DNA of 64,000 nt, taken from Clostridium rhizosphaerae. GTDB lineage: Bacteria > Bacillota > Clostridia > Clostridiales > Clostridiaceae. Each line of letters begins with the position of its first letter. Position 1 is the first letter of the stretch. Below the pieces are notes generated by a model, which did not search any database, had not been told where the DNA came from, and worked only from the letters and a program-made list of their open reading frames with translations. Positions 54,418 through 61,797 of this stretch are shown in pieces. The translations under genes and the position numbers were made by a program. The stretch lies in assembly GCF_016765585.1 (NCBI RefSeq), contig NZ_JAESWC010000008.1, forward strand, positions 1 to 64,000, written 5' to 3'.

Positions 54418-55512
54418 CTATTTTGTTTTAATAAATCCAAAAAGATATTCAGGTTTTAATAAATCCAGTAAAATCAGATCCTGTTCTGCTATTCTGCCTA
54501 CAAAGTTTCTTTCACCATCATTAGGCATATCCCTTGAAATTATTTCTAACTCACCTCTATAGTGGGATAAGTTATCATTCACTATAACTATATCACCTCT
54601 ATGAAATAGCTTTTCATTATATTTACGATATGGGATTATCTTATTTCTATAACTTCCTCTTGGCATGCTGCTGCGTACCATAAAGTCCGAAGCATCACCT
54701 CTGCCAAAGTGAGGATAATTATATATGATATTTTTTTCTTCCACAGTAATATTATCAGCCAGATTAACTCTAAAGGTTATCTTAGATTTATCAACCTCTG
54801 ATACTGCTTTTAGTTCCTCTTCTGCTGCATAGGCATTACCTATTATGATATCATCTATTTTGTTAGTAGCAAGCAGATGCCTGGCTTGTAAATCTATAGG
54901 AAGTTCTCGATGAATTTCACAAGTAGGCAATCCTTTATATACAGGCCAAGGTCCAAAGGTGTCTTCATTATTGCTGGATATAAAGGCAGCAACGGGAAGT
55001 CCTAAGCTTTTATACTTATTAGTAAATTCCATAAATTTATTCCATCCAAGTCCCGTATATTTCTGCGGGTAAAAATTATGACAAACTATCATGTTATGAA
55101 TATTTGCACCTCTTTCAATCATCAAGTCCAAAGCTGCGTTGGTGCTTCCGTTGAACTCAATTTGAATTCCATATGGATTATGAGTTATTGCTATATCCTC
55201 AATTTCACCAAAATGCCCATCAAGGCGAACAATATCTACCTTCATATCACTGAATGGCTTTAGATCATATGGCGTAGCTCCTAAATGTGAAAAAACTTCT
55301 GGATTAGTGTCTACAGCTACTATAAACCCAAGCTCATGCGCTTGTTTCATAAATCTCGTAAATTTTTCTATAATAAATTCTTTTGTTTCCTTAACTGATA
55401 GTAAACAGGTAAAAATACGTGAAAATCCATATTTTGATGCCAATTTCATGTATTCATAGTCCTTCTCCTCTGTTGAATGTTCAGGATAAATAGAAATACC
55501 TAATCTATGCAT
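54418..55512 (-). CDS. DUF871 family protein, MupG-like phospho-glycosidase
   Basis: A 364-residue protein: N-terminal TIM barrel (about 1-240; RLGISIYPEHS, VDTNPEVFSHLG, VRLDGHFG) and C-terminal cyclophilin-like domain. Staphylococcus MupG of this family hydrolyses the 6-phospho-MurNAc-GlcNAc disaccharide made by a PTS. Here it ends an operon of glycosylasparaginase, M20 peptidase and CutC genes, downstream of a PTS, fitting a role on an internally phosphorylated disaccharide. No murQ etherase gene is visible. The start is ATG 55512 or GTG 55518; a longer ATG overlaps AAAGGAAG. Confidence 0.85.
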   Translation of the reverse strand: MHRLGISIYPEHSTEEKDYEYMKLASKYGFSRIFTCLLSVKETKEFIIEKFTRFMKQAHELGFIVAVDTNPEVFSHLGATPYDLKPFSDMKVDIVRLDGHFGEIEDIAITHNPYGIQIEFNGSTNAALDLMIERGANIHNMIVCHNFYPQKYTGLGWNKFMEFTNKYKSLGLPVAAFISSNNEDTFGPWPVYKGLPTCEIHRELPIDLQARHLLATNKIDDIIIGNAYAAEEELKAVSEVDKSKITFRVNLADNITVEEKNIIYNYPHFGRGDASDFMVRSSMPRGSYRNKIIPYRKYNEKLFHRGDIVIVNDNLSHYRGELEIISRDMPNDGERNFVGRIAEQDLILLDLLKPEYLFGFIKTK

Positions 55513-55541
55513 TTTAACACTACTTCCTTTCAATATTATAT

Positions 55542-56288
55542 TTATTGATGAATAATTTTAACCAGTTCTTCCACAACCCTTGAATCTACTGTATCATAAG
55601 AAAAATCATCATTAGCATAAGCATAACTCACATGGTTTTTTGTTGTAGTTTTATCCTTAAGCCATGACTTGCATGAACTATGAATTTGAGTAATTCCTGT
55701 GTAATCCATTATTTTTTTTGCATTTTCAGTATTTATTCCACTTCCGGCCAATATTTCAATTTCACTTCCATAATCCTTCTGCAAGTTTTTTAATAATTCC
55801 ATTCCTTGTTCAGCCTTGGGTTCTAAGCCACTAGTAAGAATACGATCTACACCTAAACCAATTAAATTTTCAACCGATTTAAATGGATTGTTGACACAAT
55901 CAAAGGCCCTATGAAATACTACTTCCTTTTCCTTACCATATGATTTAATTGTATCAACTACTTCTTTAATCTGTGAAACATTAATATCTCCGCTCTCCTC
56001 CAAACAGCCAAAGGCAATTCCATCTGCTCCATACTCTAGCATTACCTTAATATCTAATAAAAGTATTTCAAAATATTCCTTGTTATAGTAAAAGCCTGCT
56101 CCTCTAGGCCTTGACATACAAATAACCTTTAAGTCAGTATTCTTTTTAGTCAAAATGAGATTTGCAATACTTGGAGTTAATCCTCCCATATACAAAGCAC
56201 TATTTAATTCCACTCTATCTGCTTTTCCTTTATATGCCTGAATACAGTCATAATAGCTCCCACAGCATATTTCTACTATCTTATTCAC
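55542..56288 (-). CDS. cutC: CutC family protein
   Basis: A 248-residue TIM-barrel protein of the CutC family, with the conserved EICCGSYYDCIQA, KADRVELNSALYMGGLTPS and VICMSRPRGAGFYY segments. CutC is named for copper homeostasis, but its biochemical activity is disputed and it often sits among sugar catabolism genes, as here. The GTG at 56288 is favoured: AGGTG lies 6 bp before it and it overlaps the M20 stop (GTGAATAA), giving coupling. The GTG at 56297 is too close to that site. Confidence 0.88.
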   Translation of the reverse strand: MNKIVEICCGSYYDCIQAYKGKADRVELNSALYMGGLTPSIANLILTKKNTDLKVICMSRPRGAGFYYNKEYFEILLLDIKVMLEYGADGIAFGCLEESGDINVSQIKEVVDTIKSYGKEKEVVFHRAFDCVNNPFKSVENLIGLGVDRILTSGLEPKAEQGMELLKNLQKDYGSEIEILAGSGINTENAKKIMDYTGITQIHSSCKSWLKDKTTTKNHVSYAYANDDFSYDTVDSRVVEELVKIIHQ

Positions 56289-57399
56289 TAGCTTCACCTG
56301 CCAATTTTATTAAACTTAGTGCATAAATCTTTGCATTCATCACAATATCTTTAGTATCCATCCACTCGTTTGGATTATGTCCTATTCCTTTTTGCCCTGG
56401 AAAACTTGGGCCAAATGGGACAATATTAGGCATCACTTTTGCATAGGTACCACCTGTAGTAGTTACTGGCGTACCATCAAAACCTGTTACCTCTTCATAG
56501 GCTTCCTTGAGTTTCCTTATCAAAATACAATCTTTTTCAAACCTTACAGGTTCGTAGTTATGAATCAATTCTAAGGCTAATTTTTCAGGCATCTTGGTTT
56601 TTATTTGCATAATAATTTTTGAAATAGTCACATTTGCAGGATAGCTTAAAGTAAAATCAAATATACATTTGTCTTTTTCCATACTTAATTCATATCCACG
56701 CATCTGCATTTTCCCAAATTCCTCGTCGGAGAAATCGATACCTAATAGCTCTCCATTATCTTTGCTTTGCAAAAAGTACTTGGTCACAAAGCTAAAAAAT
56801 TCATTTAAATCTGATTTGTTAGCTTTTACCATGAGCTTAGCTCTGCCTCTTTCACCATAAACAACAGGATATTTGCAATCTGGTGTCCATCCCATGATTG
56901 GAGGTTTCTCATATTTTAAATAATGTTCAACATCCTTCATTCCTGTTTCTTCATTAGTTCCAAATATGATACGAATTGACTTATTAAATTTAACCCCACA
57001 CTGTTTGCAGGCATATAAAGCATATAAACATGACATAATTGGGCCTTTATTATCTAATATTCCTCTTGAATATATTCTTTCATCTTTACAATATCCGCTA
57101 AAAGGAGGATGAATCCATCCTTCTCCGGCTGGAACAACATCTAAGTGTCCTATGATTCCTATATAATCGCTTCCTTCTCCTAATTGAGCATAACCAGCAT
57201 ATCCATCTAAGTTTTTTATTTGAAATCCAAGCCTATAGGCAATTTCCAATACTTTTATCAAGCAATCGCTAATTCCTTTTCCAAAAGGCATTCCTTGAAG
57301 AGTCTCACCTGCAACACTATTAATTTTGACTATATCTATAATGTCTGTAATCATCTCTTCCTTTAATTCATCAATTTTTTTAAAAACAGTATCTCTCAC
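56281..57399 (-). CDS. M20 family peptidase, PepV-like but short
   Basis: A 372-residue di-zinc peptidase. Metal ligands and base are visible: H85 and D87 in IGHLDVVPAGEG, D116 in RGILDNKGP, the E150-E151 pair in FGTNEETGMKD, D174 in WTPDCKYP, and a histidine in GIGHNPNEWM. PepV/Sapep dipeptidases are about 460-470 residues; this lacks roughly 90, mostly in the lid/dimerisation domain, which should alter substrate range. Start is GTG 57399 with GGTGAGG at good spacing. It lies 7 bp after the glycosylasparaginase gene. Confidence 0.87.
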   Translation of the reverse strand: MRDTVFKKIDELKEEMITDIIDIVKINSVAGETLQGMPFGKGISDCLIKVLEIAYRLGFQIKNLDGYAGYAQLGEGSDYIGIIGHLDVVPAGEGWIHPPFSGYCKDERIYSRGILDNKGPIMSCLYALYACKQCGVKFNKSIRIIFGTNEETGMKDVEHYLKYEKPPIMGWTPDCKYPVVYGERGRAKLMVKANKSDLNEFFSFVTKYFLQSKDNGELLGIDFSDEEFGKMQMRGYELSMEKDKCIFDFTLSYPANVTISKIIMQIKTKMPEKLALELIHNYEPVRFEKDCILIRKLKEAYEEVTGFDGTPVTTTGGTYAKVMPNIVPFGPSFPGQKGIGHNPNEWMDTKDIVMNAKIYALSLIKLAGEASE

Positions 57400-57406
57400 T
57401 TCAACC

Positions 57407-58363
57407 TCACCTTCTAACTAATGGTGCAGTTCTGGTTTTCATATAATTATCCAGCCATTCACTGTTTGCTTTTTCATGAATACATTTACCATTTATATTT
57501 TTTGCTAAGTAGATTATTGGCTCCTGATGCTCGGTAGTCACAACAAACGAGAATCCTTCGATGTTAGTTGCAACTCCCCACTCACCTTTATTGTTCATAG
57601 CTATTAATGATAAGTCCCCTGATTTCCCTCTTCTTTCCTTAAGTTCTTTATCAAGCCTGTTTACAGCAATTTCACAGGCCTCCTGAGGGTGATGACCTTC
57701 TTTCATTAAACGAACAATCTCGTAAGAAATGCATCCCTTCATTAAGTCTTCACCTAACCCTGTTGCACTAGCTCCCCCTACTTTAGAATCCACATAAAAG
57801 CCTGAGCCAGAAATTGGGGAATCACCAACTCGTCCCTTTTTCTTCATAAACAAACCACTAGTTGAAGTGGCAGCAATCATATTACCTCTTTTATCAAGAC
57901 CTACCATGCCTACTGTATCATGTCCGCTGTAAGGTTTAATTTCTTGTTCCTTTATCTCTTTAATACGATTATAATAGTGAATTTTTGCACGTTCAGTCAG
58001 CATATTTTTGCGCTGAAAGCCCTCTTTATGAGCAAATCTTTCTGCACCTTCTGCAACCAATAGATTATTCACTTTTTCTTTGCTTAATCGTCTTGCTATA
58101 CTAATAGGATTAGCATAATCCTTAATTGCAGCAACAGCTCCAATATCTAAGGTAGTTCCATCCATATATGCCGCATCTAATTCTACCTCCATATCTTCAT
58201 TAGGAAGCCCTCCATAGCCTACAGATTTATAAAATTCAAAATCTTCTACTTCTCTGATTGCATTTTCAATCGCATCTCCTGCAAATCCCCCATCTTCTAA
58301 AATTTCCCTTCCTGCTGTAATGCCCTCAAAAGCCATACGCCAAGTTGCAATTATCCCATACAT
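57407..58363 (-). CDS. N4-(beta-N-acetylglucosaminyl)-L-asparaginase (Ntn hydrolase T2)
   Basis: A 318-residue amidohydrolase that cleaves the GlcNAc-Asn bond or a similar beta-aspartyl amide. The autocleavage site is present as GHDTVG with nucleophile T150, which would split it into alpha and beta subunits. Residues of the substrate pocket include GRVGDSPISGSGFYVDS and GGASATGLGEDLMKG. It has no signal peptide, so it acts on an imported substrate, unlike the periplasmic Elizabethkingia enzyme. It heads a four-gene operon downstream of the PTS. GTAG-type isoaspartyl peptidases are related and cannot be fully excluded. Confidence 0.87.
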   Translation of the reverse strand: MYGIIATWRMAFEGITAGREILEDGGFAGDAIENAIREVEDFEFYKSVGYGGLPNEDMEVELDAAYMDGTTLDIGAVAAIKDYANPISIARRLSKEKVNNLLVAEGAERFAHKEGFQRKNMLTERAKIHYYNRIKEIKEQEIKPYSGHDTVGMVGLDKRGNMIAATSTSGLFMKKKGRVGDSPISGSGFYVDSKVGGASATGLGEDLMKGCISYEIVRLMKEGHHPQEACEIAVNRLDKELKERRGKSGDLSLIAMNNKGEWGVATNIEGFSFVVTTEHQEPIIYLAKNINGKCIHEKANSEWLDNYMKTRTAPLVRR

Positions 58364-58457
58364 ATTATATTACTCCTTCACATATAAAATTAACTTCATG
58401 AAATCGATAATAACTTACTTTCTATTTTATATAATTATAGTTGAATATACTATAATT

Positions 58458-58487
58458 AAAAGAGGATGTTACATAACACCCCCTTTT
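58458..58487 (-). terminator. Terminator after the GrdB-like gene
   Basis: Minus-strand stem AAAAGGGGGTGTTA/TAACATCCTCTTTT (G-U pairs allowed) followed by AATTATAG. The promoter of the glycosylasparaginase operon must lie between here and 58363. Confidence 0.65.
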
Positions 58488-58491
58488 AATT

Positions 58492-59019
58492 TTAGAAGCA
58501 AATCTGACTAATTAATGATGTAACATTCTCTTTACTAAATAATGCTTTAGCTAATTTGCACATATTGTTTAACGAGTCATTTAGACCTATTCCGCCTTTT
58601 TTAGGAGTAACTACAATATTTACTTTATCTTTAAATTCGCATATTGTTTCCTCGTTCTCAGCAGACATGGCTGCAAAAGCTGGAATATTTACCGTTTTGT
58701 TTATATCATAGGCTACTTTTGCTGCCATACTAGCATAGTCTTTATAATTAAGAGCCGGGCCACATATTACTACATCAGGATGCAGCTTATTTACCATGGC
58801 ACAAAGCTTTCTTGACACCTCCTCAGGATCAGCTAAATATGTACCATTCCCGCAATAAAGGCAAGCGATTACCTTACCGTCGATTTGTTTAAGGAATGGT
58901 TCCATCATAATCGCTGGACCCAAAGGTTCCCTTTTAGCACCTAGTGGTATCATCTTGTCATCTTTAGTGCCTGCACCCGCTTGTATTTGATCATAAATCA
59001 TTATGATTTTAATAGCCAT
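58492..59019 (-). CDS. Stand-alone protein resembling the N terminus of glycine reductase component B (GrdB)
   Basis: A 175-residue protein whose segment order follows the N-terminal half of GrdB-type subunits: GAGTKDD (cf. GGIGGEE), EPLGPAIMM (cf. GPVGPG), IACLYCGNGTYL (cf. VCGDNYF), VICGPALNYKDYASMA (cf. AGPAFNAGRYG), VNIPAFAAMSAENEE (cf. IPAVTGMYEENPG). The selenocysteine-containing C-terminal half is absent; the gene ends in TAA, not UGA. It is the last gene of the PTS operon (13-bp gap). A reductase role cannot be inferred without the rest of the complex. Confidence 0.65.
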   Translation of the reverse strand: MAIKIIMIYDQIQAGAGTKDDKMIPLGAKREPLGPAIMMEPFLKQIDGKVIACLYCGNGTYLADPEEVSRKLCAMVNKLHPDVVICGPALNYKDYASMAAKVAYDINKTVNIPAFAAMSAENEETICEFKDKVNIVVTPKKGGIGLNDSLNNMCKLAKALFSKENVTSLISQICF

Positions 59020-59032
59020 TTGAAATCATCTC

Positions 59033-60403
59033 CTATAGGTCATCGAATGATAAATTCTCCAAAGAATCATCATCATCTTCCTCAGTTGCTTTAGCCTCTT
59101 CATTTATATATTGCTTATCCATAATTTTAATAAATGGCATGTATATGAATACTCCTAGTATTAATAATGCGGCTTGAAGCAGGGCACCTACCCAGTTTGT
59201 TGCTAAGAAACCAGAAATAATTATTGGAGTTGTCCATGGAATATTAACACCATTACAAATTGGGACTAATTTTAGACTCATTGCAACATACGAAATAATT
59301 ATATTTAAAGTTGGTACTAACATAAATGGAATCAACATTGTTGGATTCAATACTATAGGTAAACCAAATACTATTGGTTCATTTATTCCAAATATCCCTG
59401 GTACTAAAGCTAATTTACCAAGTTCTTTAATTCGTTTTGATTTACAGAAAAATATCATAGCAATTAATAGTGATAATGTAGAACCGCATCCTCCGAACGT
59501 AGCAAATAAATCTTGGAATTGTTGAGAAATAATATGGCCTTGACCAACACCGGTTTTGAAAAATTCCAAGTTTTCAGCAGTTAGTGTCTGAAGAATCGGA
59601 TTATATACTGCACCTACTACAGAACCACCATTTACTCCAAAGAACCAGAATAAATGAAGGAAAATATACGCTGTAATCATTGCTCCTAATGTATCACCTA
59701 AATTCATTAACGGTAGTTGCAAGAACTTAAATACAATTGTGAAAACATCTGTTTTAAAAAATCCGAAAAACAAATTAATAACAAAGAATACAGTTATAAC
59801 CAAGCCAGCAGGTATTAAAGCTGCAAATGATTGTACAACAGTTGGTGGAACACCTGCAGGCATTTTAATTATCCAGCCTTTGCGTTCAGCAAAGGAATAA
59901 ATATGAACAGCTAAGAAGGCAGAAATAATACCAATAAATATTCCTTTTGCTCCAACCCATCCAAGTGGAAGACCTCCTCCTAAAAATACCTGAACTGGAT
60001 CTGAAACACCTTTAATCTGCACTTTTCCTGTCACACCATAAGGCATAATTAAAAACCAAGCCATAATAGATACTGCAGCTCCAAAAATTGGGTTTGTTTT
60101 CATTTGCTTAGCAAATGAGTATCCTATACCAAGCACTGCAAATATCGCCATAATTGAAAATGTTGCATCAGCAGGCTTTCCAAAATAAGCTGCTAATGTA
60201 GATCCATTTATTTTTACAGACTCTAACCAATTAGTCCATGCAGGAATTGGGAAATTAGCAATTAATAAAAACAATGACCCTACAATTAATAATGGTGTAG
60301 ATACTAAAAAACCATCACGTATAGAAATCAAATATTTATTTTTGCCAATGGATTCAGCTAATGGCATTAAAACTTTTTCTAACCACTTAAGCATACTTTT
60401 CAC
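59033..60403 (-). CDS. PTS lactose/cellobiose-class transporter subunit IIC
   Basis: A 456-residue permease with about ten helices of the Lac/Cel (lichenan) class. Hallmarks are the N-terminal WLEKVLMPLAESIGKNKYLISIRDGFLVSTPLLIVGS, split here as LMPLAESIGKN and LISIRDGFL, HLFWFFGVNGG, GCGSTLSLLIAM and FGINEPIVFGLPIVLNP. It ends in an acidic tail (EEDDDDSLENLSFDDL). Sugar specificity cannot be read; the class carries beta-glucosides, chitobiose, lactose and others. It follows subunit IIB by 5 bp. Confidence 0.93.
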   Translation of the reverse strand: MKSMLKWLEKVLMPLAESIGKNKYLISIRDGFLVSTPLLIVGSLFLLIANFPIPAWTNWLESVKINGSTLAAYFGKPADATFSIMAIFAVLGIGYSFAKQMKTNPIFGAAVSIMAWFLIMPYGVTGKVQIKGVSDPVQVFLGGGLPLGWVGAKGIFIGIISAFLAVHIYSFAERKGWIIKMPAGVPPTVVQSFAALIPAGLVITVFFVINLFFGFFKTDVFTIVFKFLQLPLMNLGDTLGAMITAYIFLHLFWFFGVNGGSVVGAVYNPILQTLTAENLEFFKTGVGQGHIISQQFQDLFATFGGCGSTLSLLIAMIFFCKSKRIKELGKLALVPGIFGINEPIVFGLPIVLNPTMLIPFMLVPTLNIIISYVAMSLKLVPICNGVNIPWTTPIIISGFLATNWVGALLQAALLILGVFIYMPFIKIMDKQYINEEAKATEEDDDDSLENLSFDDL

Positions 60404-60408
60404 CTCTT

Positions 60409-60732
60409 CTATTTATTTGCTGATTTAATTAATTTCACTGCAGTTTTTAAAACCTTTTTAGCATTCATCATGCCATAATCAGTAGGATCAATGACTGCAA
60501 TAGGAATTCCCATTGCTCCAAAATCGTTTACAGTCTTTTCATACAAGTATTTAACTTGTGGTCCAAGTAAAATACAATCTGGATGAAGTGTTTTTATGAT
60601 TTCGTCTAATTCATTGTGCGGAAAAGCCTTAACTTCAACTGGTAATGAATTTTCATCAGCAGCTGTTTGCATTTTACTTGCTAGTATACTTGTTGACATC
60701 CCTGCACTGCAAAATAAATAAATTTTCTTCAT
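60409..60732 (-). CDS. PTS lactose/cellobiose-class subunit IIB
   Basis: A 107-residue phosphocarrier. The phosphorylated cysteine C8 lies in IYLFCSAGMSTSILA, the P-loop of this class; LGPQVKYLYE and IPIAVIDPTDYGMMNA complete the pattern. It transfers phosphate from IIA to the incoming sugar. Cytoplasmic. The ribosome binding site is GGGGGAG-like. Confidence 0.95.
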   Translation of the reverse strand: MKKIYLFCSAGMSTSILASKMQTAADENSLPVEVKAFPHNELDEIIKTLHPDCILLGPQVKYLYEKTVNDFGAMGIPIAVIDPTDYGMMNAKKVLKTAVKLIKSANK

Positions 60733-60786
60733 AAATCTCCCCCCTTTCCCCTATTTATTGCATTACTATTAAATAATTTATAAGAT

Positions 60787-61110
60787 TTACTTATTTTCTA
60801 AATTAAAAATTCTCTCATAAGTTTCGATTAACTCAGTCGCTAAAATTTTACAAGTTTCAACTGACATTAACTGATCTTCTGCATGAAGCAATAACAAGTT
60901 AGGAGTAACTTGTCCATCATTTGCTTCCTGCTGTATTAGTTTAGCATGTGAGTTATGTCCTTGATTAAAATATGCTTCACCTTCACTGATGCAGGTTTCA
61001 GCCTTTTTGAAATTGCCTTTCTTAGCTTCTTTAATTGCCTCGATAAAGCTGTTTTTAGCCATACCTGCTGAAGATATAATTTGAAAACAGGATAATTCTA
61101 ATCCCTCCAT
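60787..61110 (-). CDS. PTS lactose/cellobiose-class subunit IIA
   Basis: A 107-residue all-helical trimeric phosphocarrier. The phosphorylated histidine is H76 in LLLLHAEDQLMS, with the metal-binding aspartate beside it; the N terminus ELSCFQIISSAGMAKNSFIEA is standard. It is the first gene of the PTS operon, preceded by a GGGAGGG site, a TATAAT -10 and a palindrome shared with the regulator promoter. Confidence 0.95.
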   Translation of the reverse strand: MEGLELSCFQIISSAGMAKNSFIEAIKEAKKGNFKKAETCISEGEAYFNQGHNSHAKLIQQEANDGQVTPNLLLLHAEDQLMSVETCKILATELIETYERIFNLENK

Positions 61111-61131
61111 AGCTGTCCCTCCCTTCTTGTA

Positions 61132-61137
61132 ATTATA
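61132..61137 (-). promoter_or_regulatory. Predicted -10 of the PTS operon
   Basis: Perfect minus-strand TATAAT. The hexamer 17 bp upstream is ATAACC, a poor -35, which fits an activator-dependent promoter with the palindrome centred ~49 bp upstream of the -10. Confidence 0.5.
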
Positions 61138-61174
61138 GTATATACTCTTTATGAGGTTATGGACTTTACTATCC

Positions 61175-61192
61175 TTTCCTACTATTAGGAAG
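61175..61192. promoter_or_regulatory. Candidate operator of the PRD regulator, PTS copy
   Basis: Palindrome TTCCTACTATTAGGAA (61176-61191) upstream of the PTS operon and overlapping the end of the RDD gene. It matches 15 of 16 positions of the palindrome upstream of the regulator gene. Confidence 0.6.
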
Positions 61193-61775
61193 CATTATTA
61201 ACACATATTACTTTGGTGTTAGAAATCAAATCATGTATAGCTTTTTGATCTTTTCTAAATATAACAAATATTCCTGATAAAACACTTATTACAATACCCA
61301 CATACATTAGTGGGGTAATTAAATTGATATTGGTGATTAGAGATAGTACTTGATGTAATAGATTGCTTGGAAATATTAACGCTCCTTCGATTAAAAGAAT
61401 TCCTATTATTTGCCTAACAAACAACTCTTTAAACATAATGGAATCATATCCTTCTTTAACTATCTTAAAATGACACCATCGTTTTCCTAAGGTTTGTCCA
61501 TTCCAAATCACTAATGGAACAATCATATAATAGAAAAGTGCAAATCCTAATCCTGTGCATCCTGCCAGAATCGCATACTGTTTAGGATATTGAAATAAAT
61601 TTGTGTTTAAATCCTGTGTATTCGTAACTTTCATATATATCAGCACCATTGGCAAAGAAGTAAAAATACTTCCTATATACCAATCAACCATATAAGCAAT
61701 AAATCTTTTCCATGATGGAACTTCTTGTGAAACTGCTAATTTAGTTTCATTAGATGTTTTTATTACCTTTTTCAT
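61185..61775 (-). CDS. RDD family membrane protein
   Basis: A 196-residue protein with four transmembrane helices and the RDD signature: WKRFIAYMVDW, WNGQTLGKRW and KDQKAIHDLISNTKV. RDD proteins are of uncertain function, some proposed in cation or glycan transport. It sits between the PRD regulator (22 bp gap) and the PTS operon, so it may contribute to uptake. Confidence 0.85.
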   Translation of the reverse strand: MKKVIKTSNETKLAVSQEVPSWKRFIAYMVDWYIGSIFTSLPMVLIYMKVTNTQDLNTNLFQYPKQYAILAGCTGLGFALFYYMIVPLVIWNGQTLGKRWCHFKIVKEGYDSIMFKELFVRQIIGILLIEGALIFPSNLLHQVLSLITNINLITPLMYVGIVISVLSGIFVIFRKDQKAIHDLISNTKVICVNNAS

Positions 61776-61797
61776 AATTACACCCTCAATCCTTAAC

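Noticed and set aside
54418-58363. Muramic acid recycling (mupG-murQ-murP-murR) locus
   Set aside because: Only the DUF871/MupG-like gene is present; no MurQ etherase, SIS-domain regulator or glucose-class MurP is in the window. Retained as an alternative substrate hypothesis only.
58492-58494. Selenocysteine codon extending the GrdB-like protein
   Set aside because: The stop codon is TAA, not UGA, and a terminator hairpin follows directly.
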